Assembly (NCBI GenBank): GCA_913054425.1
Contig: CAJXJG010000003.1
Coordinates: forward strand, 1-27,559
DNA: 27,559 nt
Direction of reading: 5' to 3'
Source of the DNA: an uncultured Fidelibacterota bacterium
GTDB taxonomy: Bacteria; Fidelibacterota; Marinisomatia; Marinisomatales; UBA8229
Position 1 is the stretch's first letter. Every line of letters begins with the position of its first letter. Of this stretch, positions 17,721 through 26,316 are shown piece by piece. The position numbers and the translations under genes were made by a program. The notes beneath the pieces were generated by a model, which ran no database searches, was not told where the DNA came from, and saw nothing but the letters and a program-made list of their open reading frames with translations.

Positions 17721-18962
17721 ATGGCAATTGTAAAACCATTTAAAGGTCTCCGACCCAAACCCGAATACTGTAAAGAAATTGCATCACCACCATATGATAT
17801 ACTGAGTACGGATGAAGCCAGGCAAATTGGTTTAAAAAATCCAAAATCCTTTCTCAGAATAAATAAAGCGGAGTTAGAATTTCCTGATGATATGAATCCG
17901 TATAGTGAGGAAGTATATCAAAAAGGAAAAGATAATTTACAGCAGTTTATTGATGACGGTTTGATGGTAAGGGATAAAAATCCCTGTTTTTATGTGTATC
18001 GTTTGACGATGGATAATCGTAGTCAAACCGGTCTTGTTTCACTTGTATCGGTAGATGATTATGACAATGGACTCATTAAGAAACATGAACATACACAACC
18101 TGAAAAAGTGATTGATCGTGCTGACCATATCGATTTTCTTGATGCGCAGGTAGGACCTGTGTTTACTACGTATCGTTACCAGGAGTCAATTCAAAGAATT
18201 TTCAGCAATGTTACGGAAAATTATCCCTCAGTAGATTTTGTTGCAGATGATAATGTACGCCATGAATTTTGGGTGATTGACGATCCTGATCTGCAGGAGG
18301 GAATCATTTCAGAATTTGCTTCGTTACCACTCTATATTGCCGATGGCCATCACCGCAGCCAGTCTGCTTCTGAAGTTTGCAAGAGAAGAAAAGAAAGAAA
18401 TCCGCATCACACCGGTGAAGAAGGCTACAATTATTTTCTCAATGTAATTTTTCCAGATTCAGAACTTACTATTTTACCATACAACCGGGTAGTTCGGGAT
18501 ATGAATGGACTCACACTGTCTGAAATATTGGAAAAAGCAGCTCACAACTTTGAGATCAGTTCTATGGATGAGGAAGTAAATCCTGAAGAACTCCACACAT
18601 TCGGGATGTATATTGATGGAAAGTGGTATTTATTGAGATCCAAAAGAAAATGCTTTGACCCGCATGACCTAATAGGATCAGTTGATGCAGCCATCCTTGG
18701 TGATAAATTTATTGTTCCAATTTTAGGCATTACAGATCCAAAAACGGATAAGCGAATTAATTACGTCGGTGGAATTCGCGGGACACATGAATTGACCAGA
18801 TTAGTAAATTCTGGAGAATATAAATTGGCGTTTTCATTATTCTCGACCTCCATTAAGCAACTTTTGGATGTAGCTGATGCTGGAAAAGTAATGCCTCCAA
18901 AATCCACCTGGTTTGAACCAAAACTTCGGAGTGGGATGATCGTCAATTTGTTAACCGATTAA
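17721..18962 (+). CDS. DUF1015 family protein (serine-operon associated)
   Basis: This 413-residue protein has the DUF1015 (PF06245) hallmarks: K-P-F-K-G-L-R-P near the N-terminus, S-P-P-Y-D, K-K-H-E-H-T near residue 120, and A-D-G-H-H-R-S at 207-213. The biochemical role is not established. The family is often found next to serA and serC, as here, which points to a link with serine or phosphoserine metabolism. A weak SD (AGGTGA, 17705-17710) precedes the ATG. serA follows after 15 bases. Confidence 0.9.
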   Translation: MAIVKPFKGLRPKPEYCKEIASPPYDILSTDEARQIGLKNPKSFLRINKAELEFPDDMNPYSEEVYQKGKDNLQQFIDDGLMVRDKNPCFYVYRLTMDNRSQTGLVSLVSVDDYDNGLIKKHEHTQPEKVIDRADHIDFLDAQVGPVFTTYRYQESIQRIFSNVTENYPSVDFVADDNVRHEFWVIDDPDLQEGIISEFASLPLYIADGHHRSQSASEVCKRRKERNPHHTGEEGYNYFLNVIFPDSELTILPYNRVVRDMNGLTLSEILEKAAHNFEISSMDEEVNPEELHTFGMYIDGKWYLLRSKRKCFDPHDLIGSVDAAILGDKFIVPILGITDPKTDKRINYVGGIRGTHELTRLVNSGEYKLAFSLFSTSIKQLLDVADAGKVMPPKSTWFEPKLRSGMIVNLLTD

Positions 18963-18977
18963 AAAGGAAAATTACTT

Positions 18978-19856
18978 ATGCTAATTCTAATTTCGGATGC
19001 TTTTGCACCTGACCTTCCGAAAATACTTTCTTCATATGGAAACGTTACAGATGATATGGGGAAACTGCCGGAAGCAACCGTTGTACTTGTACGCAGTAAA
19101 ACAAAAGTTACTAAGGAGTATATTGATTCCGCGCCAAATCTTAAGTTGGTTATTCGTGGCGGGGTAGGACTTGATAATATTGATCTGAACTATGCAGCTG
19201 AGAATGGCATTACTGTTCATAACACCGCGGCGGCTTCTTCAATTGCTGTGACTGAACTGGCTTTTACACTGATGATTACCCTGCCAAATCATGTGATCAA
19301 AGCCGACAGTACCATGCATGCCGGTCAGTGGGCTAAAAAAGAACTGAAACGTACCGAACTGTATAACAAGATACTGGGAATTATTGGGCTTGGAATGATA
19401 GGGAGCGAACTTGCTAAAAGAGCAACTGCATTCGGAATGAATGTTATTGCCTATGATCCATTTGTTGAATCAAGCGTAGTTGCAACAATGAAACCAGATT
19501 TGAAAGGCGTCCTGAATAATTCTGATTATGTTTCTTTGCATCTTCCCCTTACAGATGAAACTACAGGATTAATCAATGCCGAAATGTTGAAAGAATTTAA
19601 GGACGGAGCCTATCTCATTAATACCGGGCGCGGCAAAACAATTATTGAAGAAGATGTTGTCGAAGCGTTGAAGAGTGGAAAACTAGCCGGGTTCGGAAAC
19701 GATGTTTGGTATTCCGACCCACCGGAAAATACACCATTGATTGATGCTCCAAATATGCTCATGTTGCCGCACCTTGGCGCATCTACGAAGGAAAACCTGT
19801 TAAGAATTGGAGATATTATTGAATCCATTATCCGTGATTTTGTTTCCACTGATTAA
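18978..19856 (+). CDS. serA: D-3-phosphoglycerate dehydrogenase-like 2-hydroxyacid dehydrogenase
   Basis: This protein would oxidise 3-phosphoglycerate to 3-phosphohydroxypyruvate, the first step of serine synthesis. It has 292 residues with no C-terminal ACT or ASB regulatory domain, far shorter than E. coli SerA (410), so serine feedback of the usual kind is unlikely. Visible motifs are R60-G-G-V-G-L-D-N-I-D, the NAD-binding G137-L-G-M-I-G142, N-T-G-R218-G and P-H265-L-G-A-S-T. The catalytic Glu normally found in D-V-x-x-x-E-P is Asp here (D-V-W-Y-S-D247-P-P). Position directly before serC (26 bases) supports the phosphoglycerate role over other 2-hydroxyacid substrates. Confidence 0.88.
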   Translation: MLILISDAFAPDLPKILSSYGNVTDDMGKLPEATVVLVRSKTKVTKEYIDSAPNLKLVIRGGVGLDNIDLNYAAENGITVHNTAAASSIAVTELAFTLMITLPNHVIKADSTMHAGQWAKKELKRTELYNKILGIIGLGMIGSELAKRATAFGMNVIAYDPFVESSVVATMKPDLKGVLNNSDYVSLHLPLTDETTGLINAEMLKEFKDGAYLINTGRGKTIIEEDVVEALKSGKLAGFGNDVWYSDPPENTPLIDAPNMLMLPHLGASTKENLLRIGDIIESIIRDFVSTD

Positions 19857-19882
19857 CTCGCTTTTTTAAAGGAGATATTGCA

Positions 19883-20968
19883 ATGCAAAACCGTATTTTT
19901 AATTTTAATCCGGGTCCTTCTGCAATTCCTGTTGCCGTACTGAATCAAATTCAGGAAGAATTATTGAACTACAAATCAACTGGAATGTCCATACTTGAAA
20001 CTTCGCATCGCTCACCTGAATATGAGAGAATTAATGATTCTGCTACTGCACTTTTTAAAGAGTTTATGGGAATTGGTGATGATTTTCATGTACTGTTTGT
20101 CGGTGGAGGCGCTTCCACTCAATTTGATCATATCCCGCTTAACTTCTTGCCCGTTGGAGGAACTGCAGCATACGTAGACACAGGAACATGGGCGTCAAAA
20201 GCTATCAAGGAAGCTGAAAAAATTGGGAACGTTCATTTAGCTGGCAGTTCAAGGGACTTGGACTATACCAATATTCCCAATTCCAGTGATTTGGATATTC
20301 CAAAAGATTCAGCATATGTACATATCACATCTAACAATACAATCAAGGGAACACAGTGGCACTCGTTCCCAGACACCAAAAATATTCCCCTCGTCTGCGA
20401 TATGTCCTCGGATATTTGTTCACGTAACCTTGATTTTTCCAGATTTTCTTTAATCTATGCTGGAGCCCAAAAAAACCTAGGACCTTCTGGAGTAACAGTT
20501 GTTATACTACGAAAAGATTTCCTGGAAAAATGTAACTCCGATTTACCAACCATGTTTGACTATCGTACGCACGTAAATAAAAAATCCCTTTTTAATACTC
20601 CGCCTGTCTTTGCTGTTTATACCTTGAATTTAGTTTTGAAGTGGATAAAAAATCTTGGAGGGTTGGACGAATTGGAGAAAATAACGAAGGCAAAAAAAGA
20701 TATTGTCTACAATTTGATAGATACGTATCCAGACTTTTTCCGCGGAACTGTAAGGGAGGACAGTAGAAGCTGGATGAATGTTACTTTGCGATTGCCTTCA
20801 GAGGAACTGGAACAGAAACTGGTTACAAAAGGGAAAGAATCGGGATTTGTTGGTTTAAAAGGTCATAGAAGTGTCGGAGGTATCCGAATTTCACTTTATA
20901 ATGGCATACCCCTTGAAGCAGCGGAAAAAGTAACAGAATTTATGACAGAGTTTAAAAAATCAAATTAA
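19883..20968 (+). CDS. serC: Phosphoserine aminotransferase
   Basis: This PLP enzyme converts 3-phosphohydroxypyruvate and glutamate to phosphoserine, the second step of serine synthesis. Its 361 residues match E. coli SerC (362). Signatures are F-N-P-G-P at 8-12, G-M-S-I-L-E-T-S-H-R-S near 34-44, G-G-G-A-S-T-Q (74-80) for PLP phosphate binding, and the Schiff-base lysine K197 in Y-A-G-A-Q-K-N-L-G-P-S-G. It has a strong SD (AAAGGAGA, 19868-19875). It ends the DUF1015-serA-serC operon. No serB (phosphoserine phosphatase) is nearby. Confidence 0.97.
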   Translation: MQNRIFNFNPGPSAIPVAVLNQIQEELLNYKSTGMSILETSHRSPEYERINDSATALFKEFMGIGDDFHVLFVGGGASTQFDHIPLNFLPVGGTAAYVDTGTWASKAIKEAEKIGNVHLAGSSRDLDYTNIPNSSDLDIPKDSAYVHITSNNTIKGTQWHSFPDTKNIPLVCDMSSDICSRNLDFSRFSLIYAGAQKNLGPSGVTVVILRKDFLEKCNSDLPTMFDYRTHVNKKSLFNTPPVFAVYTLNLVLKWIKNLGGLDELEKITKAKKDIVYNLIDTYPDFFRGTVREDSRSWMNVTLRLPSEELEQKLVTKGKESGFVGLKGHRSVGGIRISLYNGIPLEAAEKVTEFMTEFKKSN

Positions 20969-20995
20969 GTTGATTGAAACCAACGTGTTCTATGG

Positions 20996-21045
20996 AAGTC
21001 AAATGGTAGAATTCTCGTTACATTTTAGAATTGAACATCTGACTT
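20996..21045 (+). repeat. Imperfect inverted repeat between serC and gcvT
   Basis: AAGTCAAATG (20996-21005) and CATCTGACTT (21036-21045) are complementary at 9 of 10 positions across a 30-base AT-rich spacer that itself holds two AGAATT copies. It fills the gap before gcvT. It could be a weak terminator for serC (TTATT follows) or an operator. I see no glycine riboswitch features here. Confidence 0.3.
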
Positions 21046-21067
21046 TTATTCAAACCGGGATTCAGAA

Positions 21068-22162
21068 TTGCCCATAAAAAATACGTCTCTTTATAGTCGG
21101 CATCTTGAGTTACAAGGGAAAATGATCCAATTTGCCGGCTATATGATGCCAATCCAATACACCGGAATTGTGAATGAACATCACGCTGTACGAAACACAG
21201 CGGGCATGTTTGATTTGAGTCATATGGGTGAATTTATTGTGAAAGGAAAAAATGCGGAATCATTTCTCCAATTTATAACAATAAATGATGTAATACGTTT
21301 AAAGCCGGGACAAGCACAGTATTCTGCTATGTGTTTTGAAGACGGTGGAATAATTGATGACCTGCTGATTTATTGTTACGGTGATCGATTCATGATTGTG
21401 GTAAACGCTGCCAATATCCAGAAGGATTTTGATTGGCTTGAAAAAAATCTTATGGATGGTGTTGTGTTGGAAAATGTAAGCGATGAAATAAATTTGATTG
21501 CTTTGCAGGGTCAGGAATCCAGGCGGATTTTACAGAAAATTATACCATCAGACTTAAGTACAATTCCATTTTATCATTTTATTGAAGATAAATATGAAGA
21601 CAGTAACATTCTAATCGCGCGTACAGGTTATACAGGGGAACTTGGTTTTGAGATTTACGGAAATCTGGATGTGATTCCTAAAATTTGGGATAATCTAATG
21701 GACGTTGGAAAGGAGTATGGAATTGTTCCTGTAGGGCTAGGTGCCAGGGATACGTTACGTCTTGAAATGAAATATTTATTGTACGGGTATGATATTGATG
21801 AATCAACAAATCCATTTGAAGTTGGATTAGGGTGGATTACAAAACCGGAAAAGGGGAATTTTATTGGAAGAAAAGAACTCATACAGAAAAAGGAACAAAT
21901 TTCCCGTCGATTAGTATGTTTTGAAATGACAGAACGGGCAATCCCAAGGAATGGATATCCGATTTTTCTTAGAAATAAAAAAGTGGGGGAAGTAACCAGC
22001 GGAACTCAATCACCCTCTTTAAATAAAGGGATTGGGCTTGCTTTTATAAACCATCCACATACAAGGGTTGGGACAACATTAGAAGTCGAAATTCGTAGTC
22101 AGAAAAAATCTGCTGTTATAGTAAAACCTCCATTTTATAAAAGTGGTACAGCCAACATTTAA
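21068..22162 (+). CDS. gcvT: Glycine cleavage system T protein (aminomethyltransferase)
   Basis: GcvT transfers the one-carbon unit from the aminomethyl group on lipoyl-GcvH to tetrahydrofolate and releases ammonia. At 364 residues it fits the family. Visible features are G-Y-M-M-P-I-Q-Y near 24-31, the conserved G-G-I-I-D-D (93-98) with the catalytic-type Asp, V-N-A-A-N-I-Q-K-D (112-120), R-T-G-Y-T-G-E-L-G-F-E and the C-terminal beta-barrel. The start is TTG at 21068: an in-frame stop at 21032-21034 leaves no upstream ATG, GTG or TTG, and the conserved N-terminus starts here. The SD is poor (CGGG). No gcvH or gcvP is adjacent. The place after serA-serC fits serine/glycine one-carbon metabolism. 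Confidence 0.95.
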   Translation: MPIKNTSLYSRHLELQGKMIQFAGYMMPIQYTGIVNEHHAVRNTAGMFDLSHMGEFIVKGKNAESFLQFITINDVIRLKPGQAQYSAMCFEDGGIIDDLLIYCYGDRFMIVVNAANIQKDFDWLEKNLMDGVVLENVSDEINLIALQGQESRRILQKIIPSDLSTIPFYHFIEDKYEDSNILIARTGYTGELGFEIYGNLDVIPKIWDNLMDVGKEYGIVPVGLGARDTLRLEMKYLLYGYDIDESTNPFEVGLGWITKPEKGNFIGRKELIQKKEQISRRLVCFEMTERAIPRNGYPIFLRNKKVGEVTSGTQSPSLNKGIGLAFINHPHTRVGTTLEVEIRSQKKSAVIVKPPFYKSGTANI

Positions 22163-22185
22163 TTTTGTTTTTTTTCAACAAGAAA

Positions 22186-22222
22186 TTTTTCATGAATGTT
22201 GTACATTTTCTAACATGAAAAA
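22186..22222 (+). repeat. Nested inverted repeat upstream of ftsK
   Basis: TTTTTCATG (22186-22194) is the perfect reverse complement of CATGAAAAA (22214-22222). Inside, AATGT (22195-22199) pairs with ACATT (22203-22207) around TGT. The T-rich and A-rich outer arms and the location just after gcvT suggest a terminator or an operator for ftsK in this very AT-rich 136-base gap. G+C in the stem is low, so termination would be weak. Confidence 0.4.
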
Positions 22223-22298
22223 CAATGTTAAATAAAATATTTAGCTAAAAAATGGATTTATTTTTAAAATACTTTAACTCCCCTGCGAATAAATTAAT

Positions 22299-24674
22299 AT
22301 GAAAGAACGACGCTTTGAAATACTTGGTATTCTGATCATCGCCATATCTTTGTTAGTGCTGGTGAGTCTTTTTGGATATAATTCCAACGAGGATCCCGTG
22401 ATTTCACCTAACATACTCATCGAAAATCCTATGGGCATTGTTGGGGTGTTTCTGGCATATTTTTTAATCAAATTTACTTTTGGCTATGCTTCGTTTGTCT
22501 TTCCGTTTTTAGGCATTTTATGGGGTTGGTGGTTTTTCAGTCGGAAGAAATTAAAATCACTCAACAGAGTTACCGGATATATACTTGGGGCTGCCTTCCT
22601 CTTTTCAGTCACTGCAGGATTGATTTCTATTATCATAGGGGAAGGTACCAATAATAATTTTGTCCTGTCTGGATTGATTGGCGGAACCATTGCGAAATTT
22701 TTAATGGATATTCTGGGTAGTATTGGTGTGATGTTGGTATTGGTTGGTGCCTGGCTTATACTTGTTCGCGGATTTTTTTCCTGGAGTTTTTACAAACCAA
22801 TTGATTCTTTTACCAAGAAGGTGAATGATTGGCAAGGAAATAAGAGATTAAAGAAAAAGTTGAAAATTTCTGAAGATGGTAAACGGAAACATACAGAGAA
22901 TCTTCTCTCTACCATAAATGAGCAGGAAATGAAGCAGAATAAGGATTCGTCTGGAGAAAGCGAAACGAAACCAGATACAGAAGAAGATACTGAAGAACCA
23001 CCATCCGATTTAGGATCGGGATTACCATCTGAAGATGAAACACATGAAGAACCTGAATTAGTTGATCATGCAGAAGGATTGAAGGGAATCACCGGGTTTG
23101 ATGATAAGTCAGAGCAAGGAAAAACAGAAGATAAAATTGGATCTGGTGAAAGCGTTGAAGTTGGGGAAATGGTAAAGGAAAAAGAAATAAATCTTGATTC
23201 TGTCCAGGATCGTCAAGTGCCTAAACAAGAATATAAATTACCGTCAACTGATCTTTTGACAACACCAGTTTCTATTTCCGAAGGAATGTCCCGGGATGAA
23301 TTGTTAGATCGGGCAAAATTTTTAACCCAGTCTCTTGCAACATTTGGTGTAGAAGGAAAAGTAGTCAATGTACATCCAGGACCAGTCATAACACTGTTTG
23401 AAGTGGAGCCGGCTGAAGGAGTTCGAGTAAATAAATTTGTACAGTTATCGGATGATCTTGCACGTGTTATGGAAGCGAGTAGGGTTCGTGTAATTGCTCC
23501 AATACCCGGCAAATCATCTGTTGGAATTGAAATACCAAACCGGCATCCTGCGATAGTCTATTTCAAGTCAGTGATAAACTCAGAAAAATTTGCAAATTCA
23601 ACATCCAAATTAACATTAGCAATCGGGAAGAATACATCAGGTGAAATTGCAACATTAGACCTTGCGCAAATGCCTCATCTATTGATTGCCGGAACGACGG
23701 GATCGGGTAAATCCGTATGCTTGAATACGATTGTGTGCAGTATTCTTTATCAAGCAACACCGGATGAAGTAAAATTTATGATAATTGATCCCAAAAAAGT
23801 GGAAATGACGCTGTATAGAGCCTTAGCGCCATACTATTTGCTGAAAACAGAGGATTTTGATGAACCAATTGTGACTACAATGGAAAATGCGGTCTTGGCT
23901 CTTCGTGCACTGGAAAATGAAATGGACAATCGGTATGTAGTATTGGCTGATGCTGTTGTTCGAAACATCGATGAGTATAACAAGAAGATGAAGAAAGAAG
24001 ATCAGCCAATTATGCCCTACATCATTCTTGTTATAGATGAGCTTGCCGATTTGATGATGATGAGCGCAAAAGATGTTGAGACTCCGATTGCCCGCCTTGC
24101 TCAACTTGCTCGCGCAGTTGGAATCCATCTTGTGATTGCAACGCAGCGACCTTCGGTTGACGTAATTACAGGTATTATCAAAGCAAATTTTCCATCGCGA
24201 ATTGCTTTCCAGGTAGTAACAAAAATTGATTCCCGTACGATATTGGACACTCAGGGTGCTGAAAAATTAATCGGCAGGGGAGACATGTTATTCCAAGGAT
24301 TTAGTTCTCCCGAACCGGTTCGCCTCCACAATGCATATGTATCTTTGGAAGAAATTGAAGCAATTATGAGTCATATAAGAGAACAACCAGTTGTTGAGGA
24401 ATTAAAACTTGCAAGCGTTCGACAAGTATCCTCGACTGATTTTACAATCGATGATGGAAGTAGAGATGAATTATTAGATGAAGCGATTCGATTGGTTGTT
24501 ATTCATCAGCAAGGTTCAATTTCGTTACTGCAGCGGCGATTGAAGGTGGGTTATTCTCGTGCTGCACGCCTGATTGACGAAATGGAGAAAATAAGTGTTG
24601 TAGGACCATTTACCGGCAGCAAGGCCAGGGAAGTTCTTGTAGATGAATCCTACTTGGAAGTTATCAAACCGTAG
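22299..24674 (+). CDS. ftsK: FtsK/SpoIIIE-family DNA translocase
   Basis: This hexameric ATPase pumps chromosomal DNA through the division septum. It has 791 residues, close to SpoIIIE (about 787) and much shorter than E. coli FtsK. The N-terminal 170 or so residues contain about four hydrophobic helices. A charged acidic linker covers about 205-325 (runs of Glu and Asp), followed by the alpha/beta motor: Walker A G465-T-T-G-S-G-K471-S, Walker B I-L-V-I-D580-E581, and I-A-T-Q-R-P-S-V-D further on. The C-terminal gamma winged helix (about 725-785, G-Y-S-R-A-A-R-L-I-D-E-M-E) is the part that reads KOPS/SRS-type orienting sites. No clear SD precedes the ATG. The lolA-like gene follows by 3 bases. 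Confidence 0.96.
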   Translation: MKERRFEILGILIIAISLLVLVSLFGYNSNEDPVISPNILIENPMGIVGVFLAYFLIKFTFGYASFVFPFLGILWGWWFFSRKKLKSLNRVTGYILGAAFLFSVTAGLISIIIGEGTNNNFVLSGLIGGTIAKFLMDILGSIGVMLVLVGAWLILVRGFFSWSFYKPIDSFTKKVNDWQGNKRLKKKLKISEDGKRKHTENLLSTINEQEMKQNKDSSGESETKPDTEEDTEEPPSDLGSGLPSEDETHEEPELVDHAEGLKGITGFDDKSEQGKTEDKIGSGESVEVGEMVKEKEINLDSVQDRQVPKQEYKLPSTDLLTTPVSISEGMSRDELLDRAKFLTQSLATFGVEGKVVNVHPGPVITLFEVEPAEGVRVNKFVQLSDDLARVMEASRVRVIAPIPGKSSVGIEIPNRHPAIVYFKSVINSEKFANSTSKLTLAIGKNTSGEIATLDLAQMPHLLIAGTTGSGKSVCLNTIVCSILYQATPDEVKFMIIDPKKVEMTLYRALAPYYLLKTEDFDEPIVTTMENAVLALRALENEMDNRYVVLADAVVRNIDEYNKKMKKEDQPIMPYIILVIDELADLMMMSAKDVETPIARLAQLARAVGIHLVIATQRPSVDVITGIIKANFPSRIAFQVVTKIDSRTILDTQGAEKLIGRGDMLFQGFSSPEPVRLHNAYVSLEEIEAIMSHIREQPVVEELKLASVRQVSSTDFTIDDGSRDELLDEAIRLVVIHQQGSISLLQRRLKVGYSRAARLIDEMEKISVVGPFTGSKAREVLVDESYLEVIKP

Positions 24675-24677
24675 ACA

Positions 24678-25262
24678 ATGAAATGTATTAATTGCGTTTC
24701 TTTAACAGTTTTCCTCTCTCTTTTGGAGGCAAGTCATCCAGTTTTGGATTCAATATCTGCGCGATTGCATACTTCTCAAGGAGTGATCATGAGCTTGGAA
24801 ATTCATCAGGCTCAATATGGAACTGAGTGGATTGAAACGGCAAATTTCGAAATTGTGAACGATCACCAATTTATTTTTCAATCACCTCAACAAGTCTTAA
24901 AAGTTGATGGACAGATAATCTATTCATTTAATCCCGGATTGAAACAAGTAGTGGTAGACCAGATACTTCGAGATGAATTCAGTATTATTGATTTATTGAG
25001 AGGTAACTTTGAGGAAATAACAGTTGAAAAAATCGAGAACAATTTCGATTCAATATTGTTAGAATTCACTATTAATGAGATAAATATTCCGGGGTCAATC
25101 TGGATTCAAACTGAATCTTTTATACCAGAACGATTGGTTTTATATTTTGACGAAGATAACCAAATTAATGTGACGATAAACTCCTTCAATGAATTATCTC
25201 CGAATAAGATTTATGATGAGTTCAATATATCCGGATGGGAAGTCATAGATTTAAGGAATTAA
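24678..25262 (+). CDS. lolA: LolA-like outer-membrane lipoprotein carrier
   Basis: This 194-residue protein has a hydrophobic N-terminal stretch (about 7-18) that looks like a signal peptide. The rest suits a periplasmic LolA/LppX-type half-barrel that shuttles lipoproteins from the inner to the outer membrane: S-A-R-L-H-T-S-Q-G-V near 27-36, a F-I-F-Q-S-P segment, then D-G-Q-I-I-Y-S-F-N-P and K-Q-V-V-V-D-Q. These are family-like patterns rather than strict motifs. The strongest support is position: lolA directly follows ftsK in E. coli too, and the gap here is 3 bases. The outer-membrane role is inferred. Confidence 0.75.
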   Translation: MKCINCVSLTVFLSLLEASHPVLDSISARLHTSQGVIMSLEIHQAQYGTEWIETANFEIVNDHQFIFQSPQQVLKVDGQIIYSFNPGLKQVVVDQILRDEFSIIDLLRGNFEEITVEKIENNFDSILLEFTINEINIPGSIWIQTESFIPERLVLYFDEDNQINVTINSFNELSPNKIYDEFNISGWEVIDLRN

Positions 25263-25299
25263 TTTGTAGGATGGTGGAAATCCCGTTAAAGATAGAATT

Positions 25300-26316
25300 G
25301 TGATTTTACAATTGAGGAAAGTTACGACCTATGCTTTCAGTATACTCATTAGCATTGCAGGGCTATGGTATGCATTCCAGGAAATAAATTTTAAGGAGTT
25401 CTGGTCTCATCTTTCATCCGTCAATTTTGGTCTTTTATTTTTCGCAATGGGGCTCATGATTTTTTCTGTTTTAATTCGTGCATACCGCTGGAAATTAATT
25501 CTCAAACCTTTTGAAAACTTCCGGATTAATCCTCTTTTTGAATCGTTAATGGTTGGTTATTTTGGGAATAGTGTATTACCATTTAGAATAGGGGAAGTTC
25601 TCCGTGGATACAGTCTAAGCAAAGTCAGTCCGCTTACCTTTTCAGTTACGTTTGGGACAATCATTTTGGAGCGTATCCTGGATATGCTTGGTTTGATTCT
25701 ATTAATTGGAATATTTACGCTTGCCATGTTTTCTATTGGCGATCCAAAACTCATTCCTCTTATACCAGTTTGGATGATGGAATCAGTTTTTACTGCAGTA
25801 ATTATAACTGTAGTATTATTCATTTCAATTCTGATTTTTGGAAGGAAATTACTGATCTATTTTAACAGAATTCAAAATGGTCATGAGTCGTTATTATTTA
25901 AAAAAGTAGTTGGTACATTAATTAATTTGTTCGATGGAATTACTTCTTTAAAAAACTCCAACCACTCCTTTCAGATTGCACTTCAAACTATTTACTTGTG
26001 GATTATTTATTATGCTTGTGCTTATTTAATAACTCAAGCAGTAAATATTAATATTGGATGGATTGGTGTTGGGATAGTGCTTATTGGCACCACCCTTTCC
26101 ATAACTGTTCCTGCTGCACCGGGATATATTGGTACATATCATGCTGTGGTGGTTTTTTTAGGGACAACACTTTTTGCTATTCCTCGTCCAGAAGCACAGG
26201 CTTTTGCTGTGATTATTCATGCAAGTGGATATCTACCATTTGTTATACTGGGAGCTTATTATTTCATTAAAAGTTCGGTTCATATTTCAGATATCAAGGA
26301 TAAAAACTTGGTTTAA
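25300..26316 (+). CDS. Lysylphosphatidylglycerol synthase TM-region family (PF03706) membrane protein
   Basis: This 338-residue integral membrane protein has about seven to eight hydrophobic helices. It shows both hallmarks of PF03706 (UPF0104/AglD/MprF-TM-like): N90-S-V-L-P-F-R-I-G-E-V-L-R102, and P-A-A-P-G-Y-I-G-T-Y-H further on. No catalytic MprF domain is attached, so lysyl transfer is unlikely. Stand-alone members are suspected of lipid or glycolipid transport, but the function is unproven. The start is probably GTG at 25300 (TTG at 25312 is the alternative); no in-frame ATG exists near there. Its stop overlaps the next gene's ATG (TAATG), so the two are coupled. Confidence 0.85.
   Translation: MILQLRKVTTYAFSILISIAGLWYAFQEINFKEFWSHLSSVNFGLLFFAMGLMIFSVLIRAYRWKLILKPFENFRINPLFESLMVGYFGNSVLPFRIGEVLRGYSLSKVSPLTFSVTFGTIILERILDMLGLILLIGIFTLAMFSIGDPKLIPLIPVWMMESVFTAVIITVVLFISILIFGRKLLIYFNRIQNGHESLLFKKVVGTLINLFDGITSLKNSNHSFQIALQTIYLWIIYYACAYLITQAVNINIGWIGVGIVLIGTTLSITVPAAPGYIGTYHAVVVFLGTTLFAIPRPEAQAFAVIIHASGYLPFVILGAYYFIKSSVHISDIKDKNLV

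Noticed and set aside
20969..21067. Glycine riboswitch upstream of gcvT
   Set aside because: The gap is only 99 bases and AT-rich, with one imperfect inverted repeat and none of the conserved glycine-aptamer helices that I could recognise.
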